64,000 nucleotides of DNA from Eudorina sp. 2006-703-Eu-15. Lineage: Eukaryota > Chlorophyta > Chlorophyceae > Chlamydomonadales > Volvocaceae. Below, piece by piece: positions 32,934 to 42,700 of this stretch. The stretch spans positions 2,455,288-2,519,287 of the forward strand of contig BDSI01000002.1 in the NCBI GenBank assembly GCA_003117195.1, in the 5' to 3' direction. The notes below the pieces were generated by a model. That model ran no database searches. It was given only the letters and a program-made list of their open reading frames with translations, and had not been told where the DNA came from. Position numbers and translations under genes: made by a program. Within the stretch, counting starts at the first letter, position 1; every line of letters starts with the position of its first letter.

Positions 32934-35900
32934 AGGTCTCACCGATGAGGTCCTGGATTTGCCGCCGTACGGGCTCATCGTCGTGCCGTACCACGTCTGG
33001 ATCGTACCAACGGTCGCCAAAACCGATGAGCATCACGCCCTCCGTGCCGCCCATGAGCCAGCCGGCCTCGCGCATGCCCATGGCCTGCTCGGGAGAGCTC
33101 ACGAAGCCGCGCGCGTCCGAGAGGGAGTGCCTGGCGCAGGGGTGGGGTGCGGTGGGGGTTGGGGTTGGGGAAACACACCCGCGCCGTCCGCGACATGAGG
33201 GCGTAGCGCCTGCCTCCCACCCAAGGCCCCACCCAGCGCGCGCCCACTCCCTCACACACCCCCGGTTCCTCCCCCAGGGGCTCCAGCCTCTCTCCCTCCC
33301 TCCCTCCCTTCCTCCCAGTTTCCCTCCCTCCGTCCCTCCCTCCGTCCCTCCCTCCCAGTTTCCGTCCCTCCCTCCCTCCCTCCCTCCCTCCCTCCCCGGA
33401 CGTCGTCACTTCGCTGGAGACCCCGGGTACAGTCGTCCATTCTTCAAAATGGCCCTTTGCTCTGGCAGTCATCCCCGCACATAGTGGCCTGCCAGTTCCC
33501 CACACTGCCTCCCTCCCCGCGCCCCCTCCCTCCCTCCCTTCCCCCCTCCCTCACTTGTAGTGTCCCCCCCCTCACTTGTAGTGTATGTCCTCAAACATGC
33601 ACCAGCTGAGCCACTGCTTCCCGATGACGGGCGCCTCCACGTGCCGGTCCAGGCCCGCGGTGATGCGGAAGTTGTCCTCCGGGTACAGCGTCACGAAGGA
33701 GGAGCCGCGGACCACCGAAATGACCTGAGGGGCCGATTATAGCGGGAGGAGGAGGGGGAGGGGGAGGCGGAGATGGAGGATAGACAGGGTGGAGGTGGGG
33801 TGGGGATGCGGGACGTGACAGGCAACGGGCAGGGCGGGTCTCGGAGCTGGGTGTTGGAGCACGGAACTGCGGCAGGGATGGGGATTGCGGCCCCCCGGGA
33901 GACATAGCCCACGACCAGGACCAAGACGGCGGGGGGTCCCCTTCAAGTGACCCCTCCAGTCTCCAACCCCCGCGCCCGGCCCTTCGCGCGCATCCACAAA
34001 TGCCAGACCTGCCTTTGCCCTCCCTGCCCTCCCACACCAACACCACAACCCTCCCACCTGCCACGCTCTATAACCCCCCAAACACACCCAAACCCGTCAA
34101 CCGGGTCTCCTTGCATGTGCACACTGCCACCTGCCCCACCAATTTCCTATACCCCTCCGCCCTCCGCCACCCACCGACTGGGGCCGCAACACCAGCTTGG
34201 GCACCGCCTGCGGCTTCGACGACGACGACGCTGAGGAGGAGGACGACTCCTCCCCGTCCCGTCGTCCCCGGGCAGCCACCTCCTCCTCCCCGTCCTCCTC
34301 CTCGTCCTCCTCCTGCTCGTACCCCTCCTCGTCTGCCTCCCCGCCTTCCGCCTCCCCGCGCAGGGCCCCCAGCGGGTCGTCCTCCAGCGCCCCCGGCGGC
34401 AGCTTGACGGGCAGGTCGGCCCGCTCGGGCGCGTACCGGAGGCCGCTGCGGCAGATCTCGTCCGTCCAGCCCTCCGCGGAGCCGTCCAACACGGGCAGCT
34501 CGAGGCCGCCCTCGATCTCAATCCTGAACGAACGAACCGATGCCGCCCGGGGAAAAGGCGTGGGTTGGGTCGGGGTGTGGGTTGATGTGATGTGATGTGT
34601 GGGTTGATGGGGGGGGGGTGACACTGCGCTGCTGCCAGAGCTAAGAATCGACTGAACCAAGATCTCCGGCGGTGTGGGGTGGGGTGGGGTGGGGTGGGCG
34701 CGCCGGTGGGGACTGGAAGACGGGCCCAGTTGCGTGAACCGGCGCTGACTGCCAGGTCACGGACCCTGTGAAGGCGGTGCCGGTGTCAGGACCTGCAGGG
34801 GGGGCTATGGCGGGCGGCGGCTAAGGCGGTTGGGTCCATTTGGGGTGTTGTGACGTCACATCGCTGTACTCTTGGGAGGGATGATTGTAGGTCCTAAAAT
34901 CCCGCAAATGCGGGTCGAACCAGCGACACGTGCAGACTCGCCAAGCGTGCAGACTCGCGTCGTTCCTTGAGAGGACTGCACGCAAAGCTGTTGAGGAAGC
35001 ACAGCCGCCGCGGGCCAGACGCCAACGCGGTGTTCGATGTGACAGGCAGCGGCGGCAGCAGCCGCAGCGATGGTGGTCCCGGCAGTGTCGCAACCCCGGC
35101 CCCGGCCCCGGCCCCGCCCTCGCCCACCTCGCGTTATCCACTCCACACGCCTCCAGGGCCGACAACAGCGACTCCACACCCGCCACCTGCAGTGCAACAC
35201 CACGACGTCGCCAAAGGGGAGGAGGGTCAGTCTTCAGAGGCGGCGGGGGGTGCAGGGTCGCGTGTGTGTATGTGGTGGTGGTGGTGGCGGTGGTGGGACA
35301 GGGAGCGGGGAATTCTCTACACCACACCGCAGCAGTAAAAGAGGTGCCTCGCGCTCCCTCCCTTGCGTGGTGCCCCGCACCAGTCGCCTGGACGAAACCC
35401 CCGTCCGACCTCTGAACATCCCTTTCTTCAACGCGCTAGTGCGTTCCACGGGGCTTCCCAGGCCCTCCAGCGCCGACCTCAACGCCCCCCACCAAACCTT
35501 CTCCTCAACCCCCAAAGTACGTTTCTGGGTTTGGTTTGAATTTTCAAACCTTTTCAAACCCCAAAGACAACCCCCACCCCATCTCATCCCCCACACTCAA
35601 CGGGGGATGTTGCACTTTGCGGCCGCGCGGCCGCGCCGCCGCGCGTACTTGAACCATCTCATTTTCCACTGCCTTGCAGGTATCTCACTACGGAAGCACT
35701 TTGAATACCTCCGGGTGTGCCCGAGTTCGTTTCTGGGTTACGTTTTCCTTTCTTTCCAACCCCACACACACGCACCTGGAAGTCCCCCTTGGCCAGGCTG
35801 GTTGTGACGGGGTTGGGCCCGCAGAGGAAGGCGACGGAGGCGGGCACGTACTCCTCGTCCTCGGATCGGGGCTGCGGGGCCTCGGGCTCGGAGAAGGGGA

Positions 35901-38900
35901 ACTTGGGCGGACCCTCCTGCTCTAGACGCTGCAAGGAGGGGGATGGGGGATGGAGCATTAGGGGGGACAGACTTTGGCGGGGGGTACAGGAAATTGGTAG
36001 CCATTTTCAAACTGGCGGGGGGGGGGGCAGGTAGGTAGGTGATAGGCACGCGGCAGGTTGGCGAGGGTGGTGCGGGAGTTAAAAAGAGAAGCAGCCCAGA
36101 CACGCGGGTGGTGCGGAGAGTCGGGAGGGCGGAACGGAAGCGGGGCAGACCGCGCCCGGCCAGTCCGAGGGCCCGCAGCCCGCCACCACCTTGCTGCGCG
36201 CTGGTGCTGTCATGCCGTTGCTGCTGCTCCCGATGCTGTGGGAGGGTTGCCTCCTCCGCACCCAGCCCCGCCCAACCCGAATGGGGAGGTGGGGGGGGGG
36301 GCGGAGAGCGCAGTGCGCAAAGGCCCCCCCAAACCAGACCGGGCCGTCCGGCCTTCTTCCTCCCTAGCAGCTAGCAGCCCCCGTAAGCCCGTCCCCCGCA
36401 AGCCCGTCCCCCGCAAGCCCGTCCCCCGCAAGCCCGGTTCCCTGGCCCCCACCCCGGCCCCCACCCCGGCCCCCACCCCGGCCCACCTGCACCAGCTCGG
36501 TGCACTCCTGCGCGTTGAGGTAGTCCATGAAGGAGCCCCCGAAGTCCTCCTCCTCCTGAGGGGAAGGCCAAGGGGGCAGGGGGAGGGGGGCAATGTAGGA
36601 AGGGAGGGGGGGCACCGCATGGGCGGGTGGGTATAGGAACTTGGTAGCTGGGGTGGGTGGGTGGGTGGTGGGTGGGTATAGGAAATTGGGTGGGATGGGT
36701 GGGTGGGTTGGTGGGTGGGTGGGCGTAGGATGCGCTAAAAATTGCGCTGATACTGACACGGAGGGATGCATGTGTTCTGAGGTGGGATCGGTGGGTGGCC
36801 GGACGGCGGGGCCGGAGGGAGGGTGGCGCTGTGTTGGCCTCTGCGCCGGAGCCCCGGGCGAGTGGTGCGCCGCCGCCCATCCTTACGACTCTAGGGTTGC
36901 ATCCCCCGGCATGAACCCCGTCCGCAGCCTCCACAACACACGCACACACACACACACCCTGCCGGCTGGCACCTGGCAGACGCGGCGTCATCAGCTCCGT
37001 CAGCCAAACTCCGTCAGCCAAACTCCGTCAGCCAAACTCCGTCAGCCAAACTCCGACAGCCAAACTCCGACAGCCTGCCGACGTGTCAGTCGCCCTCAGC
37101 CATACTTTTGTGTCCCGCTAACTGTGTGTTACGGACTGGGCAGGGGCCCGCTTGGGGGGCATACGGGCATTCCCCGGGCTTAGCTAAGCCGCCTGCCTGT
37201 CACGCACTCCTGCCCCGCCGGCCATACCCCTGCCCCCCCCCCTGCCAAGGCACGTCGTCTTTTTCACCCCGCCCGCCCGCGCCCCGCCCCCGCACACCCC
37301 CGCCACCCCACGTACTTGCTAAACACAACCCTCCCAGCGCACCTCCCTGTCACCTCCCCTTGCCCTGCCCCCCCCCTTCAACCCCCTATCCTGCACCCAC
37401 CTGCGCATCAATATACTCCTGGTACCTGGCCACCAGCTGCTGCCGGTACTCGGGGTCGCTCAGGGCGGCTGTGGGCGAGGCGGAGGTGGGCGAGGAGGGG
37501 GTGCAATGAAAAACCAAACACACACAGAAGTGCGCCAAGCAACGAGTGGGGCAAGGGGGGGCCGGGGGTAGCAAACTGCCAGCTACCAGCCGCGGCCGCA
37601 GTCCGCCCACGGCGCACCCGCCCCTGGACTACCCCGCGGGGGGCGTGTGGGCATATGGGTGTTTGCTCTCTATGTGTCGATGTCAGGGGTGCGGGACGAG
37701 GAGTCCGCCGGGCGAGTGCCCAAGATGCGGCCCCTCCCTGCCTGCCTGCCTGCCTGCCCCCCTCCCTCTCGCACCCTTCCTCCCCTCCCGCCGGACCTTT
37801 GCTCTGGCAGCAGCGCAGTTTGAATTTGTCTGCCAGTTTCCTATGCCTTCCCCTCGCAACGTCCTTTCCTACCTCCCAACCTGCCGCTCTGCCACCCTCC
37901 CTCCCTCCCTCCCTCCCTCCCTCCCAGTGATTGCCCCCGCCCCCATCCGCTCTCGCAACCCACCTGCCCTTCCCCACTCTTGCTTGGGTGTAATGCTGCC
38001 TCCTCATTGTGTACATATGCCGCCGCCTCCACGGCCCCCCATTATCATTGGTAAGTGTTTCTCGCCGGGCTGGGTGTGTCTGGGCTGTTTTCCGTTTTTT
38101 AATCCCCGACCCCACCCCGCTCCCACGTGCCCACCGACCGGTAGTATACCCATTCGCGACACGCCCACGTGCCACGGCCGCGGACCCTCCCACCCCGCAA
38201 TCCGTCCCCCTGACGCCCCAACTGACCCCCCACCGGCTCTCTCTTTCCCCCTCCTCCAGGCCCCTACTCCGGGCCCCTCCTCCCTCCCTATCCATCCTCC
38301 CTATCCGCGCCCTACCCCCGCCCTCCCCCTGCTCCCGCCTCACCCTCCTCTTCGGCCAGCTCCTCCATCAGCTGCTCCTGCAGCTCCATATCAGACCCCG
38401 CCACAGCCTGGCCGGCGTTCGTGCCCATCGGTACCCGGACGAAGTAGCGGCCCTCCCCAGCAAAGGCGGGTCGCACCCGGACACATGCTGTGTGGGGGGA
38501 GGAGGAGCGGGAGAGGGCGGGGGAGGGGTAAAAAAGGGATCGAAACACCAAGACACAGAAACGAGGCAACACCCAAATGAGCTAATGAGGGGTGTTGGCA
38601 ATTTGAGGGGAGATACTCACGTATTCGTACTGCGGGTGAGGGGAGAGACAGCGGCAGGATGGGGATATGGGAAACTGGTTGACATGTGGAGGAGGCGGGA
38701 GGGCAGTAACAATATACCGGGATGGGTGTGTGCACCGGCGGACGCCCCGACCGGGTCGCCGTCGCCCGACAATCCAAAGAGGCCTCGTCCGTCGGTTCGT
38801 CCCTCCATCGCGGGCGTGGGTGCCGTCTGCCGTGTCCCCAGACGGACATTTTCACCGCGCACCGCCCGCCAACTCGCCCCCGGGGTGGGATGGGGTGAGC

Positions 38901-39388
38901 CGCCGTCGGATGCGCCGCTTCCTCACCGTATTCGCCCGTGTGCAGCCCGATGCCAGCCAGCGTGAATGAGGACCACAGAGTTTGTTGATACTCGCTTGGC
39001 TGGAGGATGGTGCGGATGAGGAGGCGCGAGTGATTCAAACGAGAGCTGGATTGGCGGGGGAGGTCCTGGGCGACCACAGGACGGAACGGGAACGCACCAT
39101 GGGCAGCTCGGGGGCGTCTGCGCCCTCGATAATTTCCGGAGACGTGTCCACAAGGAACCTTGAACGTGGTCGCTCCATGACGTCAGCGACGTCGCTCTCC
39201 GCAGCCGCGCGACATGGCGCGAGACGGAAGACCCGGCTGACTGCAGTGGACGGTCCTGAGCGCGTCAACCGCTTTGTGACATGCACTATGCTGCTCACTC
39301 TATGTAATCGGGGGAGCTGGGATGGGCATAGAAGAACTGTTGGCGTTCGACAGCCCAGACCCGGCCGCCGCAGCAATTGGTGCGCCAT
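31175..39388 (-). CDS. LPXC: LpxC-like protein (UDP-3-O-acyl-GlcNAc deacetylase family) with degenerate zinc site
   Basis: Twelve exons in phase, 618 residues: 39388-39299, 39065-38927, 38487-38344, 37468-37401, 36555-36487, 35928-35776, 35186-35128, 34523-34175, 33724-33576, 33130-32943, 32068-31913 and 31467-31175. Family landmarks run in order: QTLWSSFTLAGIGLHTGEY, YVPASVAFLCGPNPVTTSLA, GVESLLSALEACGVDNAR, IEIEGGLELPVLDGSAEGW, DDEPVRRQIQDLIGDLSLL and GHIVSYDADHELN. LpxC removes acetate in lipid A synthesis and in plants is mitochondrial; the Arg/Ser/Leu-rich N-terminus fits import. Against the E. coli enzyme, Glu78 (E226), Asp242 (D467) and His265 (H495) are kept, but zinc ligands His79 and His238 are Ser227 and Arg463. 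An acidic insert (exon 8) and an acidic Glu/Gly/Tyr tail (exon 12) are additions. Bacterial LpxC is about 305 residues. Confidence 0.85.
32105..32134 (-). repeat. IIE copy in LpxC-like intron, 3'-type orientation in gene sense
   Basis: Plus strand TATAGGAAATTGGTAGGCAT then ATTCAAA. In gene sense it lies about 36 nt before the 3' splice site at 32069. Confidence 0.75.
32866..32892 (+). repeat. Dispersed AACTGAGCCGCGAG motif, copy 1
   Basis: TGTGTGTAAAAACAACTGAG then CCGCGAG, followed by a GT run (32901-32930), within an LpxC-like intron. Related copies are at 48310-48335 and 48655-48690. Confidence 0.6.
32901..32930. repeat. (GT)n microsatellite
   Basis: About 15 GT units next to the dispersed motif, 13 nt from the 5' splice site of exon 10 in gene sense. 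Confidence 0.9.
33292..33400. repeat. (TCCC)n low-complexity run
   Basis: TCCC-rich tract with GTCCC and AGTTTC interruptions in the LpxC-like intron between exons 9 and 10. Confidence 0.9.
34137..34155 (+). repeat. IIE partial copy, 5'-type orientation in gene sense
   Basis: Plus strand CCACCAATTTCCTATACCC. In gene sense (minus) it begins about 20 nt after the 5' splice site of exon 8. Confidence 0.6.
34621..34644 (-). repeat. IIE half copy, 3'-type orientation in gene sense
   Basis: Plus strand TGCGCTGCTGCCAGAGC matches one half of the element exactly, about 98 nt before the acceptor of exon 8 in gene sense. Confidence 0.5.
35659..35740 (+). repeat. Dispersed segment also found at 22390-22468
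   Basis: TCCACTGCCTTGCAGGTATC, later GGGTGTGCCCGAGTTCGTTT, matches unit 1 (TCCACTGCTGTGCAGGTACC and GGTGTGCCCGGGTTCGTTTT) over about 75 bp. Here it lies in an LpxC-like intron. Nature unknown. Confidence 0.5.
35982..36016 (-). repeat. IIE copy, 3'-type orientation in gene sense
   Basis: Plus strand GTACAGGAAATTGGTAGCCA then TTTTCAAACTG, about 53 nt before the acceptor of exon 6 in gene sense. Confidence 0.75.
36077..36110 (+). repeat. Second intron motif, copy 2
   Basis: GTTAAAAAGAGAAGCAGCCC then AGACACGCGGGTGG, in the same LpxC-like intron as the IIE copy at 35982. Confidence 0.55.
36376..36486. repeat. 15-bp and 15-bp tandem runs beside a splice donor
   Basis: Three AAGCCCGTCCCCCGC units are followed by three CCCCGGCCCCCACC-type units, ending right at the 5' splice site of exon 5 (36487) in gene sense. 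Confidence 0.8.
36630..36690 (-). repeat. Two partial IIE copies, 3'-type orientation in gene sense
   Basis: GTATAGGAACTTGGTAGCTG (36630-36651) and GGTATAGGAAATTGGG (36674-36690) lie 75 and 118 nt before the acceptor of exon 5 in gene sense, separated by GGGT repeats. Confidence 0.6.
37003..37077. repeat. 14-bp tandem repeat
   Basis: About five units of CAGCCAAACTCCGT (later CAGCCAAACTCCGA) in an LpxC-like intron. Confidence 0.85.
37796..37852 (+). repeat. IIE copy, near full length
   Basis: CTTTGCTCTGGCAGCAGCGC then AGTTTGAATTTGTCTGCCAG then TTTCCTATGCC. In gene sense this is 5'-type orientation but sits mid-intron, one of two copies that do not fit the positional rule clearly. Confidence 0.85.
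38060..38104 (-). repeat. Second intron motif, copy 3 (reversed)
   Basis: Plus strand GCTGGGTGTGTCTGGGCTGT then TTTCCGTTTTTTAA, the reverse complement of the motif at 15846. Confidence 0.55.
38661..38689 (-). repeat. IIE diverged copy, 3'-type orientation in gene sense
   Basis: Plus strand GGGATATGGGAAACTGGTTG then ACATGTGG, in the intron between exons 2 and 3, nearer the 3' splice site in gene sense. Confidence 0.5.
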
Positions 39389-39703
39389 TCTTCGTGCTAT
39401 GGTCAAAGAGGAAGCGTGACCCCTATCATTCAGGCATTCTAGTTGCAACGCGTTCCCAACAATTCATGAGCGGTGTTTGTCCTTGAAATTTTCCTGGCGT
39501 GTACGGATTCCGTTTCCGGAAGAAAGCATGGGCCAGGTTACAAGATTGTTGTGGAAGCGCAAGTATAGTTATTATGTATGGAGCCTTTCAAGTACACTAT
39601 TAGTACCGTCGAGGTCGGATTGCAATGAATTATTCTGACCGCCTGCCGGAACGTAGTGTTCAGGAAACGTTGGCGACCGCTGTATTGGCACTAGAATAAC
39701 AGG
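39389..39703. promoter_or_regulatory. Divergent intergenic promoter region
   Basis: The 315 bp between the start codons of the LpxC-like gene (minus) and the large membrane protein gene (plus) are visibly more AT-rich than the surrounding genes. They must hold both promoters if the start sites are right. No specific motif is claimed. Confidence 0.5.
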
Positions 39704-42700
39704 ATGACTGCATTTCACAAAGTTCAATGTCACGGGGCTTGTGAACTGGTTCCACAAACACAGCAAATCTTGAAGCGCGTTGTCATCGGGGCTTGCGTAT
39801 GCATCACTCTACTACTTGTGGGGAGTTTAATGTCTTCAGAAGTCCACGGGTGGTGCTCTTTTGTCCTCTGCGGTTGCAATCAACTGTCAATCTGGGCGGC
39901 CGGCGCCGTTGGTATGGTAGTGATACTCTTAAGAGTCCAGATTATTAAGTGGATCAACCTTTCAGGTCGATGGCTGCAGCATGGTCGAGCGAAGCTCAAC
40001 CGGGTGCGCCATTTAGGGTACTCCGACCTCGCCGTGCTCGCAGCCACGGCTGGCATCAGCGAGAGTCGCGTGTACCAGCCTCACACCTGTCCCCCTCCTA
40101 TCTCCTCTACGAAAGAGGCCCGAGACCGCGACACCCAGCAGCCCGCCGCAAGTGGGTCTCCACTCCTGTGCGCCACAGACCGGGCCACAGACCCGCCGGC
40201 CGGCTCTTCAGAGCTTTGGCCCGAAAGGGCAGGCGCCTTAGGCAACGGCAAGGACGGAATACCGCAGCAGCGGCAGCAACAAGAGCAACATCAACAAGCA
40301 TCCCACGCCGGGGCCCCAGCAATGGCAGACCTCGCAGGGTACCACGGCGCGACATCGCCAACCACGCTCCGAAGGCTGTCGCTGCCGTCCTCAAGGCCTG
40401 TAACTGACCACACCCTCCTAGCTACCCACCCGGCCCTGGCCCTGCAGCCCGCATACCTCGGCCCGGGCTACGGACCCAGCACCAGCACCAGCAACCGCGG
40501 CGGGTCGAGCAGCACAGCCAGCCTCACCACCGCCTGCGCCCACCCTCAGCTCGGATCGACAGCCTCCACATCAGCACCCCGGGTTGGTGACCCACATCCC
40601 CGTACCTCCCCCGCCGGGCCGCCATCCAACCTCCGGGCTGCCTACACGGCCTACGCCCGCGGTAACAGCGGCAGCGGTATTGGCGGCGGCGGCGGCAGCA
40701 CCGCCGCCTCCGCCTCCGCCGCGGCCGCCGCCCCCGCCAGCCGCAGGGACGCCCGCGTCGCCCGACTGGACGCCAGCCGCGCCGCCCTGAACGCCAAGCT
40801 GGCAGGTCACCCCATGTCCAGCCTCGCCCACTACAACCGCGCCCTGGAGCTCACCCGCCAGGTCGCCAAGCAGGTCGTGTACCCCTCGCCGTACGCGCGC
40901 GGCCGCAGTGCCTACAAGCTGCCCGGGGGCGAGCCCGAGGACGCGCCCGAGGGCTGGCGGGACCAGGTGGAGCAGGCGCTGACGTCGCCCTTGCGGATGG
41001 CGCCCTTCGAGACGGCGGAGGCGAAGGCGGAGGCCGGGGCCGGGGACGACTGCGTGCGACGGGAAGGTGGCGGCGGAGGCGGAGGCGGCGGGGAGGCCGT
41101 CCGGATCGACGGGCTGCACCTCCGCCGGGGCTGTGTCTTGCTGGTGGTGGAGTACAGCCGGCGGCGGAGCCCGGACGCCTGCTGGTTGCTCGGGCAGTCC
41201 GGCCAGGCGGAGCGTTCCGGAGCACTCGGCGGCGCCGCGGGGGTAGGATGGCGCGAGGACGCGGCGCCGGACGGCTTCGGAGCTCAACCCGGGCTCGGAT
41301 CTGGCAGGGTGGTGTGCGCCGGGGGGCCCCCGGTGGCGGCGCCTGTCGCCCGCCGCAGCTGGACCGGGGCGGGGCACCCCGCCGCCGGACTGCAGGCGGC
41401 GGTCGGCCTAACGCGGGACGACCTGGTGCGGGCGTTCGGGCGGCAGCTGGTGCAGCCGCCCGAGTCTTCCAGTGCGGACTCGCAGCCGGCAGGGACCGTT
41501 GGCGCCGCCGGCCGCCCTGCGGCCGCTGCCGGTGGGGGCCCCGCCCTGCGTGTGCAGCACTTCGCGGGGCCCACAGGCGGCGATATGCTGGCGGCGGCCG
41601 AGCTGCCGCCGCCGCACCCACACCGCCGCGAGGAGGAGGAGGAGGAGGAGGTGGTGGTGGTGGCGCGCGGCGGTGAGCTGCCGCGCGCCGGGGCGCCACC
41701 GCCCCAGACTGCCTCGGGGACGGGAGGGGCGCTCGAGCAGAGCAACGCGCCAGGCTGCAGCCACGACGACGGCGGCATCGGGGCGGGCTCCCTGCCACGG
41801 TTGATGCTCCTGGGCCCACCGTGTGTGCTCGCCTCGGAGCGGGCGCTGGTGCTGCAGGTGGTCGCAGTCGGAGGGGCAGCCGGCAACTTGGGCGGCGCGG
41901 CGGCCGCGGCGGCGGCGGGCAACGCTGCCGGGCCCTGGGTTGGACCCCGGGGCCCCGGCGGGGTCGTTTTCGAGGGGCGGGGGCCTGTGTGCCAGGCGCT
42001 GCGTCGTGTGGTGGCCCGGTACGGCAGCCTGGACGCGGCGCCGCAACCCTGCCGGGTAGTGGCGGCGCTGCATCCAGCAGAGGTCAAAGGGGAGGAGCTG
42101 CGCTGGGAGGAGGGCGCGGGTGCCGGGACAGCCGGCGCGGCGGCGGCGGCGGATGCAGGTGCACCTGGTGCCCCCGCAGCTGCTGCTGCTACTGCTGCTG
42201 CTACTGCTGCTGCTACTGTTGCTGCTACGGCCGCTGCTACTGCTGCCGCCAGAAGGAGCCGCGAGGATACTGGCCTGCTGCTGGATGACGTCATCAACGA
42301 CCTGGCGGGGGACGATACCAGGGGGAGGTTCCGGCAGTCGGGAGGCGACGGGCTGCGGGACGGCCGCCGGGGCCGCCCGACGGTGTCCTCCTCACCAGCG
42401 ATGCCTTTCGCTGGTGCGGCCGCGGCCTCCGCGGCGGCGCCGGCGGCAGCCTCCAGCGGAGCGGAACAGCGCGACGGGGAGCTGCACCCAGATGGCAGTG
42501 GTGGTGGCGATGGGGGTGGTAGTGGTGGGGGTGGCAGGCGGCTGTGTGTGGTGGCAGGTCCGTGCCCGAGTCCAGGGCTGCTGCTGCTGGAGTTGGATCT
42601 GGGTCACTGTGCGGAGGGCCCCAGCATGGCCGCTGCCGCCAGCGGCGGCGCCGCCGCCGCCGCCCCGACGTCGCTGCCGCTCCTGTCGGCGCCGCTGCCG

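Noticed and set aside
39066..39178. Start of the LpxC-like gene at ATG 39178 with a 32-nt intron to 39065
   Set aside because: The intron would be implausibly short. A start at 39388 with a GTGAGC donor at 39298 also keeps phase and gives an import-signal-like N-terminus.
41284..42297. Several 200-370-codon frames on both strands within 40.5-44.8 kb
   Set aside because: All overlap the single long exon of the 2069-residue protein and consist of Arg/Pro/Ala runs expected from GC-rich shadow frames.
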